The notes under the pieces are model-generated. The model searched no databases. It had not been told where the DNA came from and saw only the letters and a program-made list of their open reading frames with translations. Below, in pieces: positions 33,991 to 43,475 of a DNA stretch of 64,000 bases; position 1 is the first letter of the stretch; each line of letters begins with the position of its first letter. Origin of the DNA: Kingella sp. (in: b-proteobacteria) (GTDB lineage Bacteria; Pseudomonadota; Gammaproteobacteria; Burkholderiales; Neisseriaceae). Made by a program: the position numbers and the translations under genes. The DNA is taken from assembly GCF_030527935.1 (NCBI RefSeq), contig NZ_JAUMZV010000010.1, positions 1-64,000 on the forward strand. Direction: 5' to 3'.

Positions 33991-34371
33991 ATGAAAACAG
34001 AATGCCGCAGCAATGCGTTTGCCTTCAACGGAAAAACGTATCCCTGCACGCTCAGCGTGGCGATGGATTTGGTCGGCGGCAAATGGAAGGCGGTCATCCT
34101 CTACCATTTGCAGGACGGCGCAAAACGCTTTGGTGAGCTGCACGCGCAGTTGCACGATGCCACCGAAGCGGTGTTGAGCCGCAGCTTGAAACAGTTGGAA
34201 CGCGATGGCTTGGTGTCGCGGCAGGTATTTGGCAGCAAACCGCCGCTGAAAACGGAATACGCGCTGACGGATTTTGGGCGCAGCTTTCTGCCTGTGCTGG
34301 CGATGCTGACCGAATGGGGCAACCATGTGGTTACGGCGCGGGGGAGTTTTGTGGATGCGGGGCGTGGATGA
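33991..34371 (+). CDS. HxlR-family transcriptional regulator
   Basis: A 126-residue winged-helix regulator. CTLSVAMDLVGGKWKAVIL is the HxlR opening with a Cys that may sense electrophiles or oxidants. FGELHAQLHDATEAVLSRSLKQLERDGLVSRQ is the recognition region. The ATG at 33991 is used. It probably controls the divergent quinone reductase gene in response to quinones or oxidants, by analogy with HypR/YodB/QorR-type regulators. Confidence 0.9.
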   Translation: MKTECRSNAFAFNGKTYPCTLSVAMDLVGGKWKAVILYHLQDGAKRFGELHAQLHDATEAVLSRSLKQLERDGLVSRQVFGSKPPLKTEYALTDFGRSFLPVLAMLTEWGNHVVTARGSFVDAGRG

Positions 34372-34372
34372 T

Positions 34373-34414
34373 AAGGCAGCCTGAAAGCGAAAATGTAGCT
34401 TTCAGGCTGCCTTT
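34373..34414 (+). terminator. Uptake-sequence terminator of the HxlR gene
   Basis: Inverted AAGGCAGCCTGAAAGC / GCTTTCAGGCTGCCTTTT arms immediately past the stop. Confidence 0.7.
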
Positions 34415-34491
34415 TGGTTTGCATGATGGATTGCGTTTTCAGGCTGCCCTATTCTGTTTACAAGGCAATCATGAAAATGAATGAAAAAATA

Positions 34492-34534
34492 AAGGCAGCC
34501 TGAAAACCCTATTTCTGCTTTACAGGCTGCCTAT
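34492..34534 (-). terminator. Uptake-sequence hairpin downstream of the autotransporter gene
   Basis: Inverted arms with one mismatch (TTTACAGGCTGCCT on the right), about 56 bases past the stop; a further single uptake sequence abuts the stop. Confidence 0.45.
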
Positions 34535-34589
34535 TTTCACCCAAAAAATTCAGGCTCCCCGAAGGCAGCCTGAAATCTAAACTACATCA

Positions 34590-37500
34590 TTACCATTGAT
34601 AACCTGCACCGATGGTTGCACCAAATTTGCCTTTGCTATTGCCTGTGGCAATGCCTTTAACAATCCAGTTGCCGCCATCGTTGATGGCAGAGAAGCCCAC
34701 GGCATAGCCTTGTTTACCGCGATAAGTGCTGCCTGACACAGCAACCATGCTCTTACCAGGTAAGTAGGCTTGTGGCAAGCCTGCGGCGGCCATGGCTGCG
34801 GCTGTGCCTGCATCGGCTTCATCCGCCACTTTGCCAATTTGCCCTGCCACGCCTTGCAATTGCGATACGTTCACCGCATCGGTCGGCGCAACGCCTGCGG
34901 CAACATTATGCACGGTTACAGGCGCATTTTGGTTGCCGCCCACCAAAGTAACGTGGTTGGTTGCCGCGCCGCCGTTGGGTTGTGTGCCGCCGTTAGAGTA
35001 TTGAACAATACCCGCTGCGCCTGTTTGCAACGCATTGATGGCGCTGTTGGTGGCATACAGTTGGCTACCGTTAATCGCATCGGTGCTGTCTGCGCTAATC
35101 AAGCCAGCAGCAACGTTTTGCACGCGGCGTTCTTTGCCTACATCGCCCACGCTCACCACGCCTGTTGGCGTTGCGCCTGCGTAGTTGTAGGTCGTGCCGT
35201 TAATCACGCTGGAAGCGTAAGTGGTCGTGCCTGCGCTTGATGCTGTGGCGGCAGAAGTGGCGGCGGCATTGCTGCCCAATACCACGGAGTTCGCCACGTT
35301 GCTGGTGGAATTGTTACCCATCACAAACGTATCGGTGGTGGTAACGGTGCTGCTGTTACCGATGATGCGGCTGTTATCGCCAGTCAGCGTGTTGTTGTTA
35401 CCAAACGCACCCGCATTGTTCGCGCTGATGGTGCCGTTGTTGTTACCCACGCTGTAAGTGCCGCTGCCTGTGATGGTGGTTGGGTCGCCAATCGCACCAG
35501 AGTTGTTGCCGGTAACCACGTTGCCCGTACCAATAGAAATGGTGTTCGTGCCCATAGCTTGCGCGCCTTTACCCATTGCTACGCTGTTTTCGCCATCGGC
35601 TTTGGCTTGGTAGCCCACGGCTGCGCCGTAGTTGCCTTTGGCAGACGAGTCTTCTGGGTGGCTCAATGTACCTGCGGTGTTTTGCGTGCCTGTACCATCG
35701 TTCACGTGGAAGAACTTGATACCGCCTGTGTTCATGTTGTTAATCGCTTCAACCACGGTGTTTTGGTTGTCGGCAACGTTACCGTGTACATCATAAGTAG
35801 TGATGTTTGGTTTGTCCGTACCAATCACGTTGTTGGTGAGATTATTCACATTGGTTTGCGCGGCTTTCAATTGGCGAACGTTTACCGCATCGGTATCCGC
35901 CACGCCATCGCCCACGTTGGTAATGGTGTTACCACCGTTGTTCAAGCCGTTGCCAGACAAGCTCACGTTTTTGCTTGGGTCAGCAGGGTTGTTGATAGTA
36001 ATACCATTGTTGTCCACTTTGGTATTGCCCGCCGTTACGCTGTTCACCGTCAAGTCTCTTTTCAGACCTACGGTTACTTCGCCATTCGCGCCCACTTGGG
36101 TTTGAATGTTGCTGCTGTCGTAATCGGTAAACGCGCCTGTGCCTGTGCCTTTAATGCTTAGCGTTTCGCCTGCTTTAATGGTTTCATCGGCAGTGGTTAC
36201 ACCCGCTGCTTTGCTGTTGCCCGCAATGGTAAAGCCTGCGCCAGCCGAGTTAGCAGCATTGGCTACCGCTAACAACTGGTCTTCGGTAGCGGCGCGACCG
36301 CTGGTGATTGGCGTATTAGCTGGGTCCCAAGTGATGTTGGTCAAGCCTGTTACATTGCCTGTTGTGCCATCAATTTTCACAGGTTTGCCACCTGTTGCAG
36401 CATCGCCTACGGTAACGGTGTTCGCCAGTTTGAAGCCGATTTGGTTGTTGCTTACGGTGGTGATGATGTTGCTATCACCCGCGTATTTAACGGTTTCGCC
36501 CAGTTTCACGGTGTCCAGCGTACCGTTGTCGGCATCAATCTTGAAGCCGTTGTTCACCAGTTTTTGCACGCTGTTGTTCAAATCGCCTGCATTAACTGCG
36601 CGGTAGGCATTATCAGGATTGGTAATATCGCCTGCGCTGGCCACGTTGTTCAGCGTTGTGCCGCCCGCCATGGTCATGATGCCGTCAGCATCTTTGGTGG
36701 CAGGAGTGGCGGTTGTTGCGCCGTCTGCGCCTTGCATGGAAGCAATGATGTCAGCAGGTTGTACGGCTGTACCTGAACCATCGGCTTTGGTGTTAAACGT
36801 GCCATCAGGCTGTTTGTATACTTTGCTGCCATCGGCTTTGGTGTAAACGACAGGTGTTTGCGCATTTTGAGTGATTTGTTGTGCATTCAAAGCGTAAGTG
36901 AATGTGCTGCCGCTTTGTTCTACGGTCAAACCATCGCCTGCTTTCAGAGTCAGCGTATCGCCTGCTTTAATCAGCTCTTGCGTTGGTGTTGCGCCAGTAG
37001 TATTGCCGCCTGCGGTGGCTTTAAAGCCGCTGCTGTTAATGGCGTTGGCAATATCGCCTGCGGTTACCAGTTTGCCTGCGTCACCTGTGGCGGGTGCGGC
37101 TACTTTGCCTGCATCAGTACCAGTTGCGGGAGCAAGAGTTACAGTGTTCACACCTACTTTATATGGGTCGGTGCTGGAACCTGTGCCGGTTACGGTTACT
37201 AGGCTGTTATCGGCAGCCTGAACTTTGGTTTTGGCGGCATTCAGTTGTGCCACATTAACGGCATCGGTGTCGTTCACACCTTCGGCTACATTACCCAATT
37301 TAACGCCTTTGCTTGGGTCGCCGCCTACCAATTTAACGCTGTTGCTTGGTGTGCTGCTGTTGCTGCCTGCGTTATCCACATAGCTCAATGGGGTGTCAAA
37401 TTTCACTTCGGTTACGCCATTGGTGCTGGTTACATTGGCTACTGTACCTTGTCCATTAACAAAGTTGATGGTATCGCCGTGAGTAACAAAGTCTTTGGCT

Positions 37501-40500
37501 ACGCCATTGCCTTGTACGTTAAAGCCTGCGTTCAGCACATCGTTTACAGTAGCGGCATTATTGCCTTTGCCTGCGAAATCGCTACGGCTGTTATTGGCTG
37601 GGTTAGCTGTTGCAGTTGCAGCATCAGCCAAATTGCCTTTCACGTTTGCCAAGGTGGTTGGGGTTGAAGTGGTGTTGTCGCCTGCGTTCATTGAAGCGAT
37701 GACATCACCAGTCGCTACTTGCGTACCTGCACCATTAGGTTGGTTGTAGAAGTTGCCGTCTGTGTGTTTATACACTTTGCTGCCATCGGCTTTGGTGTAC
37801 ACCACAGGCGTTTGCGCATTTTGAGTGATTTGCTGTGCATTCAAAGCGTAAGTGAATGTGCTGCCGCTTTGTTCTACGGTCAGACCATCGCCTGCTTTCA
37901 GGGTCAGCGTATCACCTGCTTTAATCAGCTCTTGCGTTGGTGTTGCGCCAGTAGTATTGCCGCCTGCGGTGGCTTTAAAGCCGCTGCTGTTAATGGCGTT
38001 GGCAATATCGCCTGCGGTTACCAGTTTGCCTGCGTCACCTGTGGCGGGTGCGGCTACTTTGCCTGCATCAGTACCAGTTGCGGGAGCAAGAGTTACAGTG
38101 TTCACACCTACTTTATATGGGTCGGTGCTGGAACCTGTGCCGGTTACGGTTACTGGGCTGTTATCGGCAGCCTGAACTTTGGTTTTGGCAGCCTGAATCG
38201 CATCGTGAATGGTGTTTTGACCTGTGCCACCAATATTGCTCATCGTAATATTGCCGTCAGCGTCTATTGCAGCATTGCCACCCAAGATAGTTTTAACCGT
38301 GTTACCAACATTACCCAATGTTTTTTGGGTGGCGTACAGTTGGCTGCCGTTAATGGCATCGGTGCTCGCGGCAGAAATTTCCCCTGGTGCAACGTGTTTG
38401 ATTTGACGTTCAAAGCCTGTATTACCAACTGATACTTGGTCGCCCACGGCTACTGAACTATTGCCCGCAAAGTTGCCATAAGTTAAACCACCAACCGTGG
38501 CGGAAGTAACTTGGGTGGCGTTGATATCGGTTTTACTGCCTGCACCCAAAGCAATGGCATTGTCTTTATTGGCTGATGCGCCTGTGCCGATTGCAGTGCT
38601 GGCTGTGCCTGATGCGGTAGATTTAGTACCCAATGCCACGCCCAAATCGCCAGACTGGGCTTGCACACCAACAGACACACCCGCTTGTTTAGAAGCGGTT
38701 TTGATGTACACGCCATTTTGCATTGTGTCGCCTGTTAAGGCTTGATAGACTTGACGTACTGTGCCATTGGCTTGATTGCCATTGGTCGGGTCAGTATAGC
38801 TGATTTGTTGGCTACCTGCGCTGTCCAAATCATCGCCACCAATCGCCACAGAGCTATCACCATACGCCAGCGTATCGCTACCAAATGCCAAAGATTGGTC
38901 GCCATAAGCATAGGTGCGGCTTTCAGGCTGCGCACCAGTCCCACCACCAATCGCAACCGATTGTCCAACGGATTTCACTGCCAAATTAACCGTGCCCAAA
39001 GAGCCGCCTGCATTCACGCTAATTGCTTGGTTAGAACCAACTGTTGCATTCGCACCAATCATCACACGTTCGCCATTTGCGCCACCAGCAGGACCTGAAC
39101 CACTCAGCGCACCTGCTTGATGCCCCATGGCAACGTCATTGGCTGAGTTCGCCTTAGCAAACGCGCCCAATGCCATTGAATTGCTGCCTGTTGCACCGTC
39201 ATTGTTGTAGTTGCTGCCTGTGCCTGTTTGGGTAGATTGAACGCTGTAATAATGCGTATTACCGCCGCCACCTGCGCCGCTACCAATGCTGGTAATGGTA
39301 ACTTTGCCGCCATTTTGCGACACATTGATGCCATTACCTGCTTCAAATGTCAGCGTTTCATCGCCCACAATTTTCTTATCAGCAGCACCTGTTGCGCCGC
39401 TAGGTGTGCTATCGCTAGACGTACCTGTGCCTGTATGCGCCACGGCTACATTAAAGCCATTGGCTTTCAGTTGAGACACATTCACCGCATCATTGTTTTT
39501 CACACCAGCAGCCACGTTGCCCAAGGTAACAGGATTGCTTGTATTCGCGCCCACCAAGTTCACGGTGTTGCTTGGTGTGTTGCTCAGCGCACCCGCTGCA
39601 TCGGTGTAGCTTAATGGCGTGTCAAATTTCACGGTGGTTACGCCGCCCGTTGTGCTGACATTGGCAACTGTACCGCGCCCGTCTGCAAACGTTGGCATTG
39701 TGCCAGAGCCTGTGCCTGTATTGCTGATAACAAATTCGCCATTGTTTTGGGCAATTTTGATGCCATCGCCCGCAGTGAATTTCACTTTTTCACCAGGATT
39801 TACAACTTCATCAGTTGAGCCAGTTACTTGACCTGAGCCCGTTTTGCCCGAAGTAACCACAAAACCAGAGTTGTTAATCGCTTTGGCGATTTCGTTAGCG
39901 GTAACCAGTTTGCCTGCATCGTTTGTAGCGGGCAGATTTACTGCACCTGTGGCGGTGTTGCTCAATGCACCGGTATTTACGCCAACTTTATAGGGGTCGG
40001 CTGCTGTGCCTGTGCCTGCTACGGAAATAGGGCTGCCTGAAACGGCTTCTACTTTGCTTGCGCCTGTGCCTGTGGCGTTGATGGTGATTTCTTTGCCTTG
40101 TTGGGCAATGCTTACGTTGTCGCCTGCTTTGAAGGTTAATGTTTCACCGTTACCTACTTCTTCGCCTGCGGAAGCTGTGCCACCCTTAGCGGCAACTGTT
40201 GCCACTTTAAATTTTTGCATAGCGGTGTCAGCTTTATTCAGGCTGCTTTTGGCATCGGCATTCAAATCTAGCTCGTAGTTAGGCGCAGTAGGCGTGCCTT
40301 TGTTGGTTACGGTGATTTTGCTGCCGTTAGCGGCGGCAACTTGGGTAGGTGTATTGTTTTTCACCAAATTAGCCACAGATTTCAACTGTGCCACGTTGAC
40401 TGCGTCAGAATCTTCCGTACCGGCGGCCACGTTGATAATTTGACGGGTATCCTGTTGCGTACCAACAGAAAGTGCACCAGAACTGCCTTTTACCGTTGCT

Positions 40501-42824
40501 TGGATATTGTTTTTATCGGTCGTGCTCGCCGCTTCTAACGCATAAACTTGGTTATTCGCTACAGTTGCCGTTGGCGTTGCTTTCACATCAGTTGCATTGA
40601 TGGCATTACGAGTCGCTTGCGAACCATAACCCAACGCCACAGAGCCATTAGCAGTTGCAGAGCTGTCGCGACCAATGGCAATGCTGTTTTCCGCAGCAGT
40701 ATTGGCGCTGCTACCGATAGAAATGGAATATTGTTTAGAAGAAACGGCATTATTGCCAATGGCAGTCGTATATTCAGCCGTGGCGCGCGCATTAGAACCC
40801 AATGCAATCGTATCGCCTTGTTCCGCACGTGCTTGTCCTAATGCAACAGCATGACGACCCGCTGCATATGAAGTATCGCCAATTGCAATCGCGCCTTCAG
40901 AAGCAGTTTTCGCCGTACCTGCACCATTAGCGGTAGATTCTGTCTCCACCGTAGCGTTACCAATAGCAATAGAGCTTGCGCCTTTGGCTTGCGCATTGAT
41001 GCCCGCTGCCATGGCTTTTGCACCTGTTGCGCCATTATTGTTGTAGTTGTTATCGCTTGCTTCTCCGTTTACATGGTAAAAATGCACACCTTTTCCGCTT
41101 GGAGAAATATTGGCGATTTGTGTTTGCAAGCCGCTGGCAACATGATAGAGCTGGCTACCATTGATGGCATCGGTGCTACCAGCGTTAATTTCGCCTGGTG
41201 CTACATGTTTAATTTGGCGTTCGAAACCAGCCGCACCCACAGAAACTTGGTCACCGGCAACCACATTGCCGCTACCGGCAAAAGGTTTGGCGGGGCCACC
41301 ATAAGTGATAGAGCCAATCGTAGCAGACGTGATATCAGTGGCATTGGTTTTCGTTGTACTACCTGCACCCAAGGCCACAGCATTTGCCAATGTAGCATTT
41401 GCCCCTACACCGAGTGCAGCCGAGTAATCGCCCGTGGCATGAGATTTCGTACCCAATGCCGTTGCCAAATCTGCTGCCTTGGCAGAAACACCCACGGCAA
41501 CCCCTGCTTGGCCGGTAGATGTGCCGATATAGCGATTACCAGGTGTAAAATCAACCAAGTTGTGACCCGTTAAGGTGCGGTATTGTTTTGCCAGTGGCGT
41601 ATCGTTATACGCATTATTATCCGCAGATGGCGAAGTCACCCGCAGTGTTGTGGAAGCAACCGAATCCAAATCATCACCACCAATTGCAACCGAAGAATCT
41701 CCAGTTGAACGGGTATTCGCACCCAGTGCCACAGACTGATCGCCTGTTGCCTGGGCATCAAAACCAAAAGCAATGGACTGCGATTTAGAAGCTACGGACT
41801 CAGCACCAAACGCAATTGTTTGCAAACCACCTGATCTTGCTGTCTTACCAATCGCGATGTTATTCATCGTTTTATCAGGCTGAGATGCAATCCGAGGATA
41901 AGTTGCCGAGTTGGTTTCCGTGGATGCGCCGTACCCCAACGCAATTGAGTTCTCTCCATCGGCCTTAGCATTACTGCCTGCGGCAAAAGCGTTGCCGCCA
42001 TTAGCTTTAGCTTTTAAGCCGATTGCGGTTGCATGAGCTTCTGGAGCCTCTGCGCCTACCCCGATGGCAACCGCAGCAGAACCCTTCGCTTGCGACGCCA
42101 TGCCAGCAGCAATCGCACCGTCTGCCTCTGCATGAGAATCTGCACCAAATGCCAAAGATGCTTTACCTGTTGATTGGCTCATATGTCCAATCGCAATAGA
42201 ACCGCGCCCACTTGCTGTGGTGCTGGTAAAACCAATTGCGGGGTTGGAAGCATCTTTGGTACTAACACCTTCTACGGTAATGGGTTGACCTGCGTAATTG
42301 CGCCATGCATTAGCCCCAGTATATTTCCCTGCGGATGTTTTACTGTCATTATTGCCTAAGTCATCGCCACCAATAGCGATAGAGGCTTGCCCTGTGGCGT
42401 ATACCTGAGCACCAACAGCAACAGATTGGCTATTTGCACGGCTGGATTCACCAATCACAACCTGCTGACCCATTGTGTTTGTGCCTGTATTAGGATTGGC
42501 ATCTGATGATGCTTGAGCATCGCGCCCAATCAGAACAGCGGAGTCGCCGTTTGATTTATTAACAGCATCTTGCCCCACAGCAATGGTGTATTTGGTTTTG
42601 GCATCACTATTGATGCCCATTGCCATAGAACCTTCTCCCGGCGCTTTTGACCCAGAGCCCCAAATTAAATCTGCATGTGCTGGCGAAGCCAATGCGCCCA
42701 CTACGGCAACGCTTGCGGCAACCACTTTGGCTTTGCCTGATTTTCCTCGTGCGGTAGCAATCTCTGCCACAGCCACCCAAGTGTTGGTGCTTTCATTCCA
42801 AACAACGCGATATGCTTTATTCAT
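34590..42824 (-). CDS. Giant trimeric autotransporter adhesin (YadA/NhhA/Knh type)
   Basis: A surface adhesin of 2744 residues (type Vc secretion). N-terminus: ESPR extended signal region (MNKAYRVVWNESTNTWVAV) and a signal peptide ending SPAHA51. Then many 14-residue YadA-head repeats (S.A.G..A.A..... types such as SIAIG, SVALG), several head-neck connectors (ERQIKHVAPGEI, DAINGSQLY, DAVNVAQLK), beta-prism-like KVQ/TVTGTG blocks, and a C-terminal ~75-residue YadA anchor ending GAGYQW that forms the trimeric barrel. AGGAAG precedes the ATG at 42824. Two ~140-residue blocks are near-identical, from a 954-bp DNA duplication. Kingella kingae Knh is the closest type I know; identity was not measured. 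Confidence 0.93.
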   Translation of the reverse strand: MNKAYRVVWNESTNTWVAVAEIATARGKSGKAKVVAASVAVVGALASPAHADLIWGSGSKAPGEGSMAMGINSDAKTKYTIAVGQDAVNKSNGDSAVLIGRDAQASSDANPNTGTNTMGQQVVIGESSRANSQSVAVGAQVYATGQASIAIGGDDLGNNDSKTSAGKYTGANAWRNYAGQPITVEGVSTKDASNPAIGFTSTTASGRGSIAIGHMSQSTGKASLAFGADSHAEADGAIAAGMASQAKGSAAVAIGVGAEAPEAHATAIGLKAKANGGNAFAAGSNAKADGENSIALGYGASTETNSATYPRIASQPDKTMNNIAIGKTARSGGLQTIAFGAESVASKSQSIAFGFDAQATGDQSVALGANTRSTGDSSVAIGGDDLDSVASTTLRVTSPSADNNAYNDTPLAKQYRTLTGHNLVDFTPGNRYIGTSTGQAGVAVGVSAKAADLATALGTKSHATGDYSAALGVGANATLANAVALGAGSTTKTNATDITSATIGSITYGGPAKPFAGSGNVVAGDQVSVGAAGFERQIKHVAPGEINAGSTDAINGSQLYHVASGLQTQIANISPSGKGVHFYHVNGEASDNNYNNNGATGAKAMAAGINAQAKGASSIAIGNATVETESTANGAGTAKTASEGAIAIGDTSYAAGRHAVALGQARAEQGDTIALGSNARATAEYTTAIGNNAVSSKQYSISIGSSANTAAENSIAIGRDSSATANGSVALGYGSQATRNAINATDVKATPTATVANNQVYALEAASTTDKNNIQATVKGSSGALSVGTQQDTRQIINVAAGTEDSDAVNVAQLKSVANLVKNNTPTQVAAANGSKITVTNKGTPTAPNYELDLNADAKSSLNKADTAMQKFKVATVAAKGGTASAGEEVGNGETLTFKAGDNVSIAQQGKEITINATGTGASKVEAVSGSPISVAGTGTAADPYKVGVNTGALSNTATGAVNLPATNDAGKLVTANEIAKAINNSGFVVTSGKTGSGQVTGSTDEVVNPGEKVKFTAGDGIKIAQNNGEFVISNTGTGSGTMPTFADGRGTVANVSTTGGVTTVKFDTPLSYTDAAGALSNTPSNTVNLVGANTSNPVTLGNVAAGVKNNDAVNVSQLKANGFNVAVAHTGTGTSSDSTPSGATGAADKKIVGDETLTFEAGNGINVSQNGGKVTITSIGSGAGGGGNTHYYSVQSTQTGTGSNYNNDGATGSNSMALGAFAKANSANDVAMGHQAGALSGSGPAGGANGERVMIGANATVGSNQAISVNAGGSLGTVNLAVKSVGQSVAIGGGTGAQPESRTYAYGDQSLAFGSDTLAYGDSSVAIGGDDLDSAGSQQISYTDPTNGNQANGTVRQVYQALTGDTMQNGVYIKTASKQAGVSVGVQAQSGDLGVALGTKSTASGTASTAIGTGASANKDNAIALGAGSKTDINATQVTSATVGGLTYGNFAGNSSVAVGDQVSVGNTGFERQIKHVAPGEISAASTDAINGSQLYATQKTLGNVGNTVKTILGGNAAIDADGNITMSNIGGTGQNTIHDAIQAAKTKVQAADNSPVTVTGTGSSTDPYKVGVNTVTLAPATGTDAGKVAAPATGDAGKLVTAGDIANAINSSGFKATAGGNTTGATPTQELIKAGDTLTLKAGDGLTVEQSGSTFTYALNAQQITQNAQTPVVYTKADGSKVYKHTDGNFYNQPNGAGTQVATGDVIASMNAGDNTTSTPTTLANVKGNLADAATATANPANNSRSDFAGKGNNAATVNDVLNAGFNVQGNGVAKDFVTHGDTINFVNGQGTVANVTSTNGVTEVKFDTPLSYVDNAGSNSSTPSNSVKLVGGDPSKGVKLGNVAEGVNDTDAVNVAQLNAAKTKVQAADNSLVTVTGTGSSTDPYKVGVNTVTLAPATGTDAGKVAAPATGDAGKLVTAGDIANAINSSGFKATAGGNTTGATPTQELIKAGDTLTLKAGDGLTVEQSGSTFTYALNAQQITQNAQTPVVYTKADGSKVYKQPDGTFNTKADGSGTAVQPADIIASMQGADGATTATPATKDADGIMTMAGGTTLNNVASAGDITNPDNAYRAVNAGDLNNSVQKLVNNGFKIDADNGTLDTVKLGETVKYAGDSNIITTVSNNQIGFKLANTVTVGDAATGGKPVKIDGTTGNVTGLTNITWDPANTPITSGRAATEDQLLAVANAANSAGAGFTIAGNSKAAGVTTADETIKAGETLSIKGTGTGAFTDYDSSNIQTQVGANGEVTVGLKRDLTVNSVTAGNTKVDNNGITINNPADPSKNVSLSGNGLNNGGNTITNVGDGVADTDAVNVRQLKAAQTNVNNLTNNVIGTDKPNITTYDVHGNVADNQNTVVEAINNMNTGGIKFFHVNDGTGTQNTAGTLSHPEDSSAKGNYGAAVGYQAKADGENSVAMGKGAQAMGTNTISIGTGNVVTGNNSGAIGDPTTITGSGTYSVGNNNGTISANNAGAFGNNNTLTGDNSRIIGNSSTVTTTDTFVMGNNSTSNVANSVVLGSNAAATSAATASSAGTTTYASSVINGTTYNYAGATPTGVVSVGDVGKERRVQNVAAGLISADSTDAINGSQLYATNSAINALQTGAAGIVQYSNGGTQPNGGAATNHVTLVGGNQNAPVTVHNVAAGVAPTDAVNVSQLQGVAGQIGKVADEADAGTAAAMAAAGLPQAYLPGKSMVAVSGSTYRGKQGYAVGFSAINDGGNWIVKGIATGNSKGKFGATIGAGYQW
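36818..37236. repeat. Internal direct repeat of the autotransporter gene, copy 1
   Basis: About 419 bases that recur with few changes 954 bases further on. The repeat encodes the block from NSLVTVTGTG to TPVVYTKADGSKVYK. Confidence 0.85.
37772..38190. repeat. Internal direct repeat of the autotransporter gene, copy 2
   Basis: Second copy of the 36818-37236 repeat at an exact 954-base offset (318 codons, in frame). The encoded block reads NSPVTV where copy 1 reads NSLVTV. Confidence 0.85.
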
Positions 42825-42875
42825 AATTACACTTCCTACTACGTTAAAAAAACAAAAATCAACGATTATCGTATT

Positions 42876-42889
42876 TTGATTTACATCAA
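42876..42889. promoter_or_regulatory. FNR-type box upstream of the autotransporter gene
   Basis: TTGATTTACATCAA is a perfect match to the FNR consensus TTGAT-N4-ATCAA, centred about 58 bases before the ATG. On the minus strand a GATAAT sequence (42870-42865) lies just downstream, so the box could activate or block a promoter depending on the true start site. Confidence 0.6.
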
Positions 42890-43475
42890 TGATTGGTTTA
42901 TTAACCCTTTGCGCCACCTTGTTTTGCACACGATAATGAGTATTAACAAACAAATTTTAATGTATATCAGTAGTTTATAAACTCTAAAACACGGATAACA
43001 GAATTCGCGCATCATACAAGAAATTAACAAACGCTACTAGTTGCTTGGCATATCTCATCCTAAATTTACGATTTGTTTACAACATTTTTGCCACACTACT
43101 TGGGTATCTCTTTCCCATAACGGAGAGAATGAATATGCTCACCTCAAAGGCAGCCTGAAAAGGCGAAAAAATGCCCTGAATCGTGTGTTTCAGGGGTAAA
43201 GAAGCCTGCAATAAATGGGGAGATGTGTTAATTTTTCAGCGTGGTTTGTAAAGCAAAAACACCGAAAGCAGGATGGCGAAAGTGATTGGCGTAATTCCAT
43301 TTAAGCGTTGCGTGTTAAGCCATGGTTAAGCAGTTGGGAAATTTCGCCCGCTATGCCTTAATAAATAGGATTAAATCAGAAAACCTATTTTCAGGCTGCC
43401 TCAGCAGATAAAGGCAGCCTGAAAACATAAAGGCAGCCTGAAAACCAACTTTCAGGCTGCCTCATCTCTATTCCA
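42890..43475. other. AT-rich upstream region
   Basis: No gene seen. AT-rich from 42890 to about 43130, a small CCTGAA/TTCAGG hairpin near 43173-43195, and two uptake-sequence hairpins from 43388 onward. Confidence 0.5.
43388..43462 (-). terminator. Double uptake-sequence hairpin downstream of ppk2
   Basis: Two consecutive inverted pairs (43388-43425 and 43431-43462) end 14 bases from the ppk2 stop. Confidence 0.6.
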
